64,000 nt of DNA, from positions 62,001 to 126,000 of the forward strand of contig CAMHMH010000001.1 in assembly GCA_946186205.1 (NCBI GenBank), written 5' to 3'. Shown here piece after piece: positions 1-7,265 of this stretch. The position numbers and the translations under genes are program-made. The notes beneath the pieces are model-generated. The model did no database searches. It saw nothing but the letters and a program-made list of their open reading frames with translations, and was not told where the DNA came from. The DNA is from an uncultured Fretibacterium sp. (GTDB lineage Bacteria; Synergistota; Synergistia; Synergistales; Aminobacteriaceae). How positions within the stretch are numbered: the first letter of the stretch is position 1; the number at the start of each line of letters is the position of its first letter.

Positions 1-254
1 ACGTCAACCGAATGACCCTGATTTGCCCGGATAAATTCTCCGTCATCGCTCAGAGAGTAACGGCCTTTTCTGTCAGTCGCAACAATTTCTTTCAGTATGT
101 CAATGTCAATCGGGCGCGTTCTTCTGACTCCTTCTATGAGCTCGCTTACTTTCGCCCAGCCGTGTGAGTCTAAAGTTATGCCGATGATTTCCGGCTCATG
201 CCTCAAAATTTTTGCTATGAATCTGCTGAGTGAAGAATGTTTTTCTCTTGCCAT
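1..254 (-). CDS. kptA: RNA 2'-phosphotransferase KptA/Tpt1 (N-terminal part, cut by window edge)
   Basis: The first 84 residues can be read; the rest lies beyond base 1. The family moves the 2'-phosphate of spliced or damaged RNA to NAD, giving ADP-ribose 1'',2''-cyclic phosphate. Visible are the N-terminal winged-helix features: the LSRFIAKILRHEPE segment (family consensus LS..L.YVLRH.PE), IGITLDSHGW, the IVATDRKGRYSLSDDG stretch and the RANQGHSVDV motif that carries the conserved RAxQGHS. The catalytic C-terminal half is not visible. The ATG at 254 follows a hairpin whose 3' arm offers a GGGAGGG ribosome site 8 nt upstream, so translation may depend on that hairpin opening. No tRNA-splicing gene is nearby. 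Family assignment is firm; integrity cannot be judged. Confidence 0.9.
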   Translation of the reverse strand, partial: MAREKHSSLSRFIAKILRHEPEIIGITLDSHGWAKVSELIEGVRRTRPIDIDILKEIVATDRKGRYSLSDDGEFIRANQGHSVD

Positions 255-289
255 AAAAAAATCCCTCCCGTACGCATTATACAGGAGGG
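255..289 (-). terminator. Hairpin plus T-run between symporter and kptA
   Basis: On the minus strand an 8-bp G/C-rich stem (CCCTCCTG / CGGGAGGG, one G-T pair) is followed by a run of seven T that ends at the kptA ATG. It should terminate the symporter transcript. Its 3' arm is also the only Shine-Dalgarno-like sequence for kptA. Confidence 0.75.
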
Positions 290-297
290 TGAAAACT

Positions 298-1542
298 TTA
301 TGCCCTTGCGACTCTCGCTTTCTTGAGCCAGTCTTTTCCGTCAATGAACCTTGACACTATGAACGAGACGACATAATCTCCGGCGGCGTTAATCATCGTT
401 GCGGGAGGGTCAACAAGATTCCCAATCGCGACAAGAATCGGGAACGCAAGCTCCATGTGATTCGGGAAGAAAAGCGCGCATATAATGTACTCGCCTATGT
501 AGCCTCCGCCGGGGACTCCGCTCATGCCCACAGCAGAGAACACAGCGACAAGAATTATCATCGGCAAGTCCGAGACCGTAAGAGGCTGTCCCAACACGCC
601 CATGACGAACGCAATTTTCAGAACGCACGAGAAGCACGAGCCGTCCATGTGCATTGTAGCTCCTAAGGGCAATACTATGTCGCTAACGTCGCGGGATATT
701 CCTGTGTCAGCGGCTGCCTCCATGTTTGTGGGAATCGTCGCGACGCTTGAGCATGTTCCGAGTGAAACAACAGCGGGCTTTGTTATGTGCCTGAACATTT
801 CCCGGACTCCTTCAGACCCTGCGCCAATCCACGCCATAATAGGGAACGCCGTGAACACGTATATAAAGCACACGGGGTAATAGAGCAATAAAGCGCGGGC
901 GTAATCCTCTGAGATCTGCGGGCCGTAAGTCGCAACCAAGTCAGCAAAAATCGCGAAGAACGCTATCGGAGCATAGTACGTAACAATGTTCACGAACTTG
1001 AGCATTACAGCTGTGAGACTCTCAAGCAACGCCCGGACAGGCTCGCCAGCTTTGCCGCTCATATGCGCAGCGAAACCGAACAGCAGCGAGAACACTATTA
1101 ACGGGAGCATTGCCCGGCGTGTCAGGAGTCCTACAAAGTCTTCAACGGTGAAGAAGTTGACGATCATTTGAGTCATTGTCGCGTGAGTTCCGATTTCCTC
1201 GTGAGCTATGTGAGTCCATGCAGATGTTACCGGCGGGAAGATCAGCACGAGTCCGAAATATATCAATGCGGCGATTGCTCCTGTGATTACGAACGTGATT
1301 ACGGTTACCCACATGATACGGCCTGAGCGGGCGAGGTCTCTTGTTCCTGCGATTGCTCCCGCGATTGACGCAAAGACCATAGGCACGACGATGCAGAACA
1401 TCATGCGGATGAATATAGTGCCGAGAAACGCAATGTCAGATGAGAATGACGGATATAAATAGCCCGTAATCGCTCCGAAAACCATTGCGAGAATCAAGAC
1501 TGCGAGGAAAAAATAATTTCTTGCTACAGAATGAGCTTTCAT
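298..1542 (-). CDS. Dicarboxylate/amino acid:cation symporter (DAACS/SLC1 family)
   Basis: A 414-residue inner-membrane secondary transporter expected to import C4-dicarboxylates or acidic/neutral amino acids with Na+ or H+. Length and hydrophobic pattern (about eight membrane spans plus two re-entrant loops) fit the family. Signature regions are a serine-rich hairpin near SSVATIPTNMEAA, a MHMDGSC segment at the place of the family's NMDGT motif, and GVPGGGYIGEY in the second re-entrant loop. The changes (NMDGT to HMDGS) make substrate prediction unsafe. The ATG at 1542 has AGGAGG eight to nine bases upstream. It is a single-gene unit with its own -10 box just downstream of the VapC terminator. 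Confidence 0.88.
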   Translation of the reverse strand: MKAHSVARNYFFLAVLILAMVFGAITGYLYPSFSSDIAFLGTIFIRMMFCIVVPMVFASIAGAIAGTRDLARSGRIMWVTVITFVITGAIAALIYFGLVLIFPPVTSAWTHIAHEEIGTHATMTQMIVNFFTVEDFVGLLTRRAMLPLIVFSLLFGFAAHMSGKAGEPVRALLESLTAVMLKFVNIVTYYAPIAFFAIFADLVATYGPQISEDYARALLLYYPVCFIYVFTAFPIMAWIGAGSEGVREMFRHITKPAVVSLGTCSSVATIPTNMEAAADTGISRDVSDIVLPLGATMHMDGSCFSCVLKIAFVMGVLGQPLTVSDLPMIILVAVFSAVGMSGVPGGGYIGEYIICALFFPNHMELAFPILVAIGNLVDPPATMINAAGDYVVSFIVSRFIDGKDWLKKARVARA

Positions 1543-1597
1543 TAATTCTGCCTCCTGTGAAATTTTTTGTGTGATGGGAATATTATAGCTAAGGGGT

Positions 1598-1628
1598 AAA
1601 AAAAAAGCCTCCCATTTAATCGGGAAGC
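1598..1628 (-). terminator. Terminator after vapC
   Basis: A 7-bp stem (GCTTCCC / GGGAGGC) with an 8-nt loop is followed on the minus strand by nine T. A TATAAT box for the symporter gene follows within 15 bases. Confidence 0.85.
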
Positions 1629-1630
1629 TG

Positions 1631-2035
1631 TCATATTGTCCAGTCGCTCAGGGGTAGTCCGTCAATGCGTGAAAACTCTCTGATGTTATTAGTTACGAGA
1701 GTTGCCCCGCGTGATAAAGCTGTAGCTGCGATGAGAAAATCATTCGGCCCGATCACAAGCCCTTTGCGTTCGAGGTCTGCTTTTATTCTGCCGTATGTCC
1801 TTGCTGCTGACTCGTCAAACGGTACAATCTCTAAATCGCGGAGAAAGTCTTCTGTTTCTTCCATCATTATATTTCCGAACTTGCTCTTGTATGCTCCGTG
1901 CATTAGTTCAGCGACAACTACAGAAGGGATTCTTATATCATGCTCGTGAATTATGAATTTGTAGCCTAATGTTTCTGTCTTATTGCTTCCGCGAATACAT
2001 GAAATGCAAATATTTGTGTCGATGAAGTACAGCAT
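1631..2035 (-). CDS. vapC: VapC-like PIN-domain ribonuclease toxin
   Basis: A 134-residue PIN domain, the usual VapC length. The acidic metal-binding set is present: D6 in the opening FIDTNIC motif, E43 in VAELMHGA, D99 in IGPNDFLIAA, and the TNN..EF segment (115-121). VapC toxins cut specific tRNA or rRNA sites and are held in check by a small partner encoded upstream. The gene starts 2 bp after the stop of the 2038-2364 gene, so the two are co-transcribed and probably coupled. The toxin fold is certain; the target RNA is unknown. No inactivating change is seen. Confidence 0.92.
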   Translation of the reverse strand: MLYFIDTNICISCIRGSNKTETLGYKFIIHEHDIRIPSVVVAELMHGAYKSKFGNIMMEETEDFLRDLEIVPFDESAARTYGRIKADLERKGLVIGPNDFLIAATALSRGATLVTNNIREFSRIDGLPLSDWTI

Positions 2036-2037
2036 CT

Positions 2038-2364
2038 CTACACCTCAATGAATGTTGACACAGGGACTTCGGGATAACGCCTGAACGCCGGATCTTTTAT
2101 CCTTCCGAAATGAGATAATATTCTCTTCATTCGCGGGCTGTCCGTGCTGTTTATGAGTCGTTCGCGCACAGCGTCAAAGTCAATGCTTTCATCAACGGGG
2201 CATGAAGTGTCTGTTGAGATTACAGCGTCAGGATAACGCCTGAATGTCGGGTCATCAATTTTTCCGCAGTGAGATAATATTCTCTCTATACGGGCTTTCC
2301 TCTCTTCCTCCGTCATAAGACTCTCATCCCATTTCTTGCGCCTTTCAAATTCTGCGTCAGTCAT
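2038..2364 (-). CDS. Unknown 108-aa protein with duplicated motif, candidate VapC partner
   Basis: I do not recognise a family. The protein is short, charged and lacks membrane segments. It contains two near-copies of one motif: RILSHCGKIDDPTFRRYPDA (residues 28-47) and RILSHFGRIKDPAFRRYPEV (80-99), separated by an acidic linker. It lies in the antitoxin position directly upstream of vapC with a 2-bp gap and has a good ribosome site (AAAGGAG). No AbrB, RHH, Phd or HTH DNA-binding signature is apparent. By position it may be the antitoxin, with each repeat perhaps binding one toxin subunit, but that is inference. Confidence 0.75.
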   Translation of the reverse strand: MTDAEFERRKKWDESLMTEEERKARIERILSHCGKIDDPTFRRYPDAVISTDTSCPVDESIDFDAVRERLINSTDSPRMKRILSHFGRIKDPAFRRYPEVPVSTFIEV

Positions 2365-2397
2365 TATGATTGACTCCTTTTCACTTGGGATGCTGAC

Positions 2398-2403
2398 ATT
2401 ATA
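2398..2403 (-). promoter_or_regulatory. -10 box for the vapC operon
   Basis: TATAAT on the minus strand, preceded by GA and 34 bases upstream of the first start codon. It sits about ten bases after the T-run of the preceding terminator. No convincing -35 hexamer is seen. Confidence 0.5.
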
Positions 2404-2412
2404 TCATCGCAC

Positions 2413-2443
2413 AAAAAATCCCCCCTGCTTTTCACAGGAGGGA
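2413..2443 (-). terminator. Terminator of the heptose operon
   Basis: An 8-bp stem (CCCTCCTG / CAGGGGGG, one G-T pair) with a short loop is followed by six T on the minus strand after the gmhA stop. Confidence 0.85.
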
Positions 2444-2461
2444 CTCTCAGTCGTTCACCAG

Positions 2462-3037
2462 TTACCCGCAGAGGCAGAAGACTCTCAATAACATATGGTC
2501 AAACATCATGTGAATGTCTTCCGTAACCTGCATGTCGTCAATGTGGCAGTGCATACGGAAGTCGCACATTCCGTCGAGCTTCCCGCCGTTGTAGCCCGTA
2601 ATCCCTATGATGGGGACTCCGTGACTCTTTGCGACCTCTGCGGCCTTGAGGATGTTGCGTGAGTTTCCGCTTCCTGAGATTGCTATGAGGAGATCGCCGG
2701 GCTTTATTTTCCTCTCAAGCTGGAACGAGAATATTTCATCGTAGCTTATATCATTGCCGATTGCTGTTATTGACGGAACGTTATCGGCGAGGCACTCAAA
2801 GCGGAAGGGTTTTTCCCCTGATGCAAGATGCTCGTTCGCGCCCTTCCCGAAGTCGACGACCATGTGGCTCGCAGTTGCCGCGCTTCCTCCGTTGCCGATT
2901 GTGTAGACAGTGCCGCCGCGTTTACGGCAGTCCGTGATAGCATTTGCCGCCGCGTTAAGCTCATCGATATTGAGGCTCTGAAGTATGCGTATCTCAGAGT
3001 CAATATATTCCTTCATGTCTTTCCTGTAATCTGTCAT
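2462..3037 (-). CDS. gmhA: Sedoheptulose 7-phosphate isomerase
   Basis: A 191-residue cytoplasmic SIS-domain enzyme that converts sedoheptulose 7-phosphate to D-glycero-D-manno-heptose 7-phosphate, the first step of heptose activation. Visible are the phosphosugar loop TIGNGGSAATASH (about residues 46-58), the second SIS motif IAISGSGNSRNILKA, and a C-terminal ending LMFDHMLL-type helix with conserved histidines. It is the last gene of the hddC-hddA-gmhB-galE cluster, starting 2 bp after galE, and a terminator follows. Length is normal for GmhA. Confidence is high because the whole pathway surrounds it. Confidence 0.93.
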   Translation of the reverse strand: MTDYRKDMKEYIDSEIRILQSLNIDELNAAANAITDCRKRGGTVYTIGNGGSAATASHMVVDFGKGANEHLASGEKPFRFECLADNVPSITAIGNDISYDEIFSFQLERKIKPGDLLIAISGSGNSRNILKAAEVAKSHGVPIIGITGYNGGKLDGMCDFRMHCHIDDMQVTEDIHMMFDHMLLRVFCLCG

Positions 3038-3039
3038 TG

Positions 3040-4011
3040 TTAATACCTCCTGTTATTTTCCCAGTTCCATGCGTCGCGGAGTATCTCATGAATCCCGCTG
3101 TGTGATGCTTCCCAGTGAAGAATATTCTTTGCCTTCTCACTTGACGCAACGAGCACAGCCGGATCACCCTCGCGCCTTCCTGCAATCTCATACGGGACAT
3201 CAAGCCCGCTTACCTCATGCAGTGCCTTCACCATTTCGAGAACCGTAAAGCCCTCGCTGCTTCCCAGGTTGAACGCCTCAGATTTTCCGCCGTCGTTAAG
3301 ATACTGCAAGCCGAGAATATGAGCCTCTGCAATGTCATCTACATGAATGAAATCACGTATGCAGCTTCCGTCCCTCGTGTCGTAGTCATTACCGAAAACC
3401 TGAAACGCTTTCTTCTTCATGGCCGCTTTCATCATAACGGGTATCAAGTGAGTCTCCGGGTTATGAGCCTCGCCAATTACGCCGTCATGAGACGCTCCCG
3501 CAGCGCAGAAATATCTGAACGCGCAGAATTTGAGTCCGTATGCCCTCTCGTAGTCCTGCAAGAGTTTCTCGCCGATTAATTTCGTAGTGCCATAAGGGTT
3601 AATGGGCTTCTGAGGGTGAGCCTCGTCCATCGGTGTATATTCAGGTTCTCCGAATGTCGCAGCCGATGAGCTGAAGATTATGTTTTTGACTCCGTGTTCA
3701 ACGCATGAGTCTAAAAGCGTCTGCATGTTTGTTACGTTGTTGCGGTAATATCTTGCGGGGCGAATCACTGAGTCAGGAACTGAAGCAAACGCCGCGAAAT
3801 GTACAACAGCATCAAATTTTTCACCACCAAGAATCCCGTCAACAAAATTTTTGTCACCGAAGTTCCCTTCAGCAAGCCTCCCTGAGATTACAGCCTCTTT
3901 ATGTCCGTCTGAAAGGTCATCGATTATTACCGTGTCGATTCCTTTCTGAGCGAGCAGCCTGTTCGTGTGGCTTCCGATATAGCCTGCTCCGCCCGTGATT
4001 AATACCTTCAT
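3040..4011 (-). CDS. galE: UDP-glucose 4-epimerase
   Basis: An extended short-chain dehydrogenase of 323 residues that interconverts UDP-glucose and UDP-galactose. It starts with the NAD-binding loop ITGGAGYIGSH. The catalytic YGTTK motif, the serine in FSSSAATFG and the sugar-binding RYFCAAGA follow. I chose the ATG at 4011 because it opens directly into the Rossmann strand and has AAGGA upstream; an in-frame ATG at 4068 lies inside gmhB. The gene lies between gmhB and gmhA, which suggests it serves the same surface glycan, although it could also serve the distant galT (54927). Confidence 0.93.
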   Translation of the reverse strand: MKVLITGGAGYIGSHTNRLLAQKGIDTVIIDDLSDGHKEAVISGRLAEGNFGDKNFVDGILGGEKFDAVVHFAAFASVPDSVIRPARYYRNNVTNMQTLLDSCVEHGVKNIIFSSSAATFGEPEYTPMDEAHPQKPINPYGTTKLIGEKLLQDYERAYGLKFCAFRYFCAAGASHDGVIGEAHNPETHLIPVMMKAAMKKKAFQVFGNDYDTRDGSCIRDFIHVDDIAEAHILGLQYLNDGGKSEAFNLGSSEGFTVLEMVKALHEVSGLDVPYEIAGRREGDPAVLVASSEKAKNILHWEASHSGIHEILRDAWNWENNRRY

Positions 4012-4012
4012 G

Positions 4013-4573
4013 TCAATTCCTTCCTTCAAGAATTTTCCGCGCTGAGTCAAGTATGTCATTTGCGGCAAGGTGCTTCATTCCGTCATTAACGCTTGAAGAC
4101 TCGCCGCCAATCAGCACCGTGTTGACTCCGTAATTTATTCCGGCCTGCTCATCTGTCTTTGAGTCTCCGATCATCCATGAGCGACTCTTGTCGACCGTAA
4201 CACCTTCTGAACCCTCAAGATGATTCTGAACCTGAAGCAATAATCCCGGCTTGGGCTTCCGGCAGTCGCAGCCATCATTATCACCGTGAGGACAGATAAA
4301 TATTCCGTCAACAAAGCAGTCATGACTCGCAAAATCTTCCGTCATAATTCTGTGAAGAGCGTCAATTTCTTCACGGCTTGCGAGTCCCCGCGCTATACAA
4401 CGCTGATTCGTTACGATAAAAATTTTATAGCCGTTACCGTGAAACAGTCTCAGTGCCTCGTAGACTCCCGGCAACATAACAAAGTCCGGCCATGTCGTAA
4501 TATATTCGTGAGGCTTTGCGGGCTTGTTGATTACGCCGTCGCGGTCAAGAAATATTACGGGTATACTTTCCAT
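4013..4573 (-). CDS. gmhB: D-glycero-D-manno-heptose 1,7-bisphosphate 7-phosphatase
   Basis: A 186-residue HAD phosphatase that removes the 7-phosphate from heptose 1,7-bisphosphate. The nucleophile motif FLDRDGVINKP is near residue 9. The IVTNQRCIARG and IGDSKTDEQAG motifs follow, and a zinc-binding insertion CPHGDNDGCDCRKPKPG (about 113-129) is diagnostic for GmhB. The start codon overlaps the hddA stop by one base, so translation is coupled. Family, length and position all agree. Confidence 0.94.
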   Translation of the reverse strand: MESIPVIFLDRDGVINKPAKPHEYITTWPDFVMLPGVYEALRLFHGNGYKIFIVTNQRCIARGLASREEIDALHRIMTEDFASHDCFVDGIFICPHGDNDGCDCRKPKPGLLLQVQNHLEGSEGVTVDKSRSWMIGDSKTDEQAGINYGVNTVLIGGESSSVNDGMKHLAANDILDSARKILEGRN

Positions 4574-5544
4574 CAGCTTGCGAAAATTACCCTGCTTCCG
4601 CTCTTCGTGAACCTGAAATCAACGCGCCTTAGTCCGATTGCTTCCTCGACTTTCTCCTGTAACCATTCGTCGCAGTAGAACAGCAAGAAGCCTCCGCCGC
4701 CCGCGCCTAAGATTTTTCCGCCGATTGCGCCTGCCTCCAATGCTTTGTCGTAGTACTCTGAAATCTGAGGATCTGTTATGTTCGAGGCAAGATTCTTTTT
4801 GTACAGCCAGCCCTTGTGAAGCATCATTCCGAAATTTTTCGTGAAGCCGTTATTCATCAAGTCATTGCGCATTGAGTCGGCCTGTAATTTCATGCGTCCG
4901 AGAATTTTGGCCTTGTCAGCGATATTTGCTTTCTGCTCAGAGAGAATCTTGTCTGCTCTCCGTGTCATTCCCGTGTAGAAGAACATTAACTTGCTTGACA
5001 TCTTGCGCCTGTCTGAGTCGCTGAGAATGATTTGACTCCGCGAGACTGTGCCGTCAGGGTTGAACGCGAAATGATTGAGTCCTCCGAATGCCGCCGCGTA
5101 TTGATCCTGCTTGCCGATTGGGTGTCCTAGTATGTCAATTTCAATCTGGCATGCTTTCTCTGCCATCTCTGCGGGAGATAATACCCTTCCTGCGTAAGTG
5201 AAAAGCGCGTTGAGGAGTCCTACAGTGAATGTGCTTGATGAAGCGAGTCCCGTTCCTGCTGGTATGTCAGCGATAGATGTTATTTCGACTCCGCCTCTTA
5301 TCCCGGCCATCTTGAGGGCAGCTTTTCCGATTTCGTGATTCAATTCGTCTACTGTGTCAACAATTTCTGTCTGAGAGTAGCTGATACGAATCTTGCTGTC
5401 GAATTTCGGGTTTACCGTGATGTACATATACCTGTTGATTGCTGATGAGACTACCGCGCCGCCGCCGTAATTCATGTAGTAGTCCGCCATGTCTGTGCCT
5501 CCGCCTGTGAAGCTCACGCGGAAAGGTGTTTTTGTGATTATCAT
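4573..5544 (-). CDS. hddA: D-glycero-alpha-D-manno-heptose 7-phosphate kinase
   Basis: A 323-residue GHMP kinase. It phosphorylates heptose 7-phosphate at C1 in the alpha configuration, which commits the route to GDP-heptose rather than ADP-heptose. The N-terminal RVSFTGGGTDMADYY motif, the glycine-rich ATP loop PAGTGLASSSTFTVGLL (about 94-110) and the C-terminal GGKILGAGGGGF motif are all present. The stop codon overlaps gmhB. A galactokinase or mevalonate-type kinase is the other reading, but the pathway neighbours favour HddA. Confidence 0.93.
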   Translation of the reverse strand: MIITKTPFRVSFTGGGTDMADYYMNYGGGAVVSSAINRYMYITVNPKFDSKIRISYSQTEIVDTVDELNHEIGKAALKMAGIRGGVEITSIADIPAGTGLASSSTFTVGLLNALFTYAGRVLSPAEMAEKACQIEIDILGHPIGKQDQYAAAFGGLNHFAFNPDGTVSRSQIILSDSDRRKMSSKLMFFYTGMTRRADKILSEQKANIADKAKILGRMKLQADSMRNDLMNNGFTKNFGMMLHKGWLYKKNLASNITDPQISEYYDKALEAGAIGGKILGAGGGGFLLFYCDEWLQEKVEEAIGLRRVDFRFTKSGSRVIFAS

Positions 5545-5548
5545 TCTG

Positions 5549-6259
5549 TTAATGTCTCCATTCGTTTTGTGCTTTTGCGTAATTTTCGGGCGTTCCGATG
5601 TCGATCAGGTAGCTTGTGATTTCATGGCCGAACATTTTCCCGGTGAGAAGGGGCAGAACATCATTCCCGAAATCAAGAAGGGGTTTGTCATTGAAGTAGT
5701 CAAAAATTTTCCTGTTCGCGATATATATTCCTGCGTTGGCCAAATTGCTTTTGGGATTCTTGGGCTTCTCGGTAAACTCCGTTATCCTCATATCCTCATC
5801 AAGAGCAGCTATTCCGCACTGCTCCGGGTGATTTGCCCTGAACAATGCCATCGAGAGAATACCGCCGCGAGGTATGCAGATGTTCTTGTGGAAGTCCTGA
5901 AACGCCGTGAGATCCGCGTCCGTCAGGTTATCCGCGTAAGCAATCATGAAGTTCTCTTCTCCGTCAACAAAAGCCCGGTTATCTTTGACCGTCCCGCCTG
6001 ATCCCTTGAGTTCGGGCTCGTATGTCTCGTGAAAAGTTACGCCGCTGTGTGATGAGTTGTACTTGCTGAGAAATTCTGCTACTGGCTCGCGCAGATAGTG
6101 CGTGTTTATCATGACTTCATGAATGCCGTGAGCGTTGAAGAGTTCAGCCCACCATTGAAGAAGGGGTTTGCTGTGAATCGGCACGAGACATTTCGGAGTC
6201 GTCAGCGTCAGAGGCCGGAGCCTTGTACCGAGTCCCGCAGCGAGAAGAAATGCTTTCAT
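5549..6259 (-). CDS. hddC: D-glycero-alpha-D-manno-heptose 1-phosphate guanylyltransferase
   Basis: A 236-residue sugar-phosphate nucleotidyltransferase that joins GTP and heptose 1-phosphate into GDP-heptose. It begins with the pyrophosphorylase signature LAAGLGTRLRPLTLTTPKCL, followed by YADNLTDADL (metal-binding Asp) and FTEKPKNPKSNLANAGIYI. It is first in the operon, 5 bp upstream of hddA, with a TATAAT box 36 bases before the ATG. Sequence alone does not separate guanylyl- from other nucleotidyltransferases, but an HddA neighbour makes GDP-heptose the likely product. Confidence 0.9.
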   Translation of the reverse strand: MKAFLLAAGLGTRLRPLTLTTPKCLVPIHSKPLLQWWAELFNAHGIHEVMINTHYLREPVAEFLSKYNSSHSGVTFHETYEPELKGSGGTVKDNRAFVDGEENFMIAYADNLTDADLTAFQDFHKNICIPRGGILSMALFRANHPEQCGIAALDEDMRITEFTEKPKNPKSNLANAGIYIANRKIFDYFNDKPLLDFGNDVLPLLTGKMFGHEITSYLIDIGTPENYAKAQNEWRH

Positions 6260-6294
6260 CGTCCTGTCGTCCTTCCTGAAAATTTATGTCGGTT

Positions 6295-6300
6295 ATTATA
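6295..6300 (-). promoter_or_regulatory. -10 box for the heptose operon
   Basis: TATAAT on the minus strand, starting 13 bases after the T-run of the rhaM terminator and 36 bases before the hddC ATG. No clear -35 element is seen. Confidence 0.5.
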
Positions 6301-6312
6301 CTCACAAAAGGG

Positions 6313-6344
6313 AAAAAAATCCCTCCCGCGCAATCACAAGAGGG
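6313..6344 (-). terminator. Terminator of the rhamnose locus
   Basis: A G/C-rich hairpin (CCCTC.. / GGGAGGG) followed by seven T on the minus strand, just after the rhaM stop. Confidence 0.8.
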
Positions 6345-6358
6345 ACTCAATCTTTCAC

Positions 6359-6676
6359 CTATTCGAGGAAGAACACCTGCTCAAGTTTCGGCTGAGCTCC
6401 CGTAACAGGGTCAAGCTCCATCGTCATAACGTCCTTCATGTATTCGTTCCATCTGTCAACGACTTCGCTTTGAGCCTGAGTCTTTGCGGCAAATTCGACT
6501 CCCTTCTCGCACTCGTAGTAACCGAAAAGTTCATCGCCCACATTCCAGATCGTATAGTTGCGAATCCCGGCGGCCTTCAGCAAGTCTTTCATCTCCGGCC
6601 ATATGTTGTCGTGCCGTCTCTTGTACTCCGAAAGCATTCCGGGCTTTACTGTTGCTTTCCATGCGTAACGCTCCAT
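6359..6676 (-). CDS. rhaM: L-rhamnose mutarotase
   Basis: A 105-residue ferredoxin-fold enzyme that interconverts alpha and beta anomers of L-rhamnose so the isomerase always has substrate. The family pattern is clear: RYAWKATVKPGMLSEYKRRH, IWPEMKDLLKAAGIRNYTIW and LFGYYEC, with the conserved histidine (H22), tyrosines and tryptophans. Length matches E. coli RhaM (104). It is the last gene of the rhamnose transcription direction, 1 bp after the unknown membrane protein, and a terminator follows. Confidence 0.95.
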   Translation of the reverse strand: MERYAWKATVKPGMLSEYKRRHDNIWPEMKDLLKAAGIRNYTIWNVGDELFGYYECEKGVEFAAKTQAQSEVVDRWNEYMKDVMTMELDPVTGAQPKLEQVFFLE

Positions 6677-6677
6677 G

Positions 6678-7211
6678 CTATTTGCCTCCCTTGCGATGTG
6701 TGTAACGCCTCTTTGTTGTGTCCCATGCTCCCCAGATTAAAACCCAGAACGAAATCACCATCATCACGCCGAAATGAGTCGACAATGACCAAGCAAGCGC
6801 GGATTGATTCGAGTCTCCTTTGCGGGTCATGGCCTTGTCGCTGTAAGTTAATGCTGACAGAATGAATATGATTGAGATTATCACGTCAGCAATGAGCGAG
6901 TCACCGAGAAACAGAACGGAGAACATCACGCCTTCAGCGAGAGAATAAACGATGAGAATCAGAATCAATGCTGAAAGATTCATGTACCAGATTCGTTTGC
7001 GAATGATGAATGCCGTTAACGCTGTAATTAGTATGAGTATGAGCCACGCGCCTAAACCACTTCCGCCCATAACATCGCCGAGAATGTCAAATCCCTTGTC
7101 GGCCATTCCGTAAGCAGTGAGAATCATTACAGCCAATGAGAGACTCATATACGCGCAAAATTTCGTGAACACCTGAGAATTAATCTTTGTGGGTTGATGA
7201 CTAATGTTCAT
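6678..7211 (-). CDS. Unknown five-span membrane protein in the rhamnose locus
   Basis: I do not recognise the family. The 177-residue chain shows about five hydrophobic stretches (roughly residues 15-37, 50-70, 75-100, 105-125, 142-165) and an arginine/lysine-rich C-terminus, which suggests a cytoplasmic tail. The ATG at 7211 is preferred over one at 7259 because the earlier start would lie inside a terminator-like hairpin (7216-7247); neither has a good ribosome site. It sits 1 bp upstream of rhaM and downstream of the rhamnose binding protein, so a role in rhamnose uptake or sensing is possible but unproven. Confidence 0.7.
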   Translation of the reverse strand: MNISHQPTKINSQVFTKFCAYMSLSLAVMILTAYGMADKGFDILGDVMGGSGLGAWLILILITALTAFIIRKRIWYMNLSALILILIVYSLAEGVMFSVLFLGDSLIADVIISIIFILSALTYSDKAMTRKGDSNQSALAWSLSTHFGVMMVISFWVLIWGAWDTTKRRYTHRKGGK

Positions 7212-7215
7212 GGGT

Positions 7216-7247
7216 AAAAATAATACCCCGCGAACTTTCTCACGGGG
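7216..7247 (-). terminator. Hairpin after the rhamnose binding-protein gene
   Basis: A stem CCCCGTG / CGCGGGG with a short loop is followed by TATTATTTTT on the minus strand. It may limit read-through from the ABC genes into the membrane protein and rhaM, setting their relative levels. Confidence 0.65.
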
Positions 7248-7265
7248 CAAATGTTTCAATGTCTG

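Noticed and set aside
6098..6865. A 255-codon plus-strand frame across hddC and rhaM
   Set aside because: It is antisense to two well-recognised genes and crosses a terminator and promoter.
7212..7259. An earlier start for the unknown membrane protein at 7259
   Set aside because: It would translate the terminator-like hairpin and add a polar stretch before the first membrane span.
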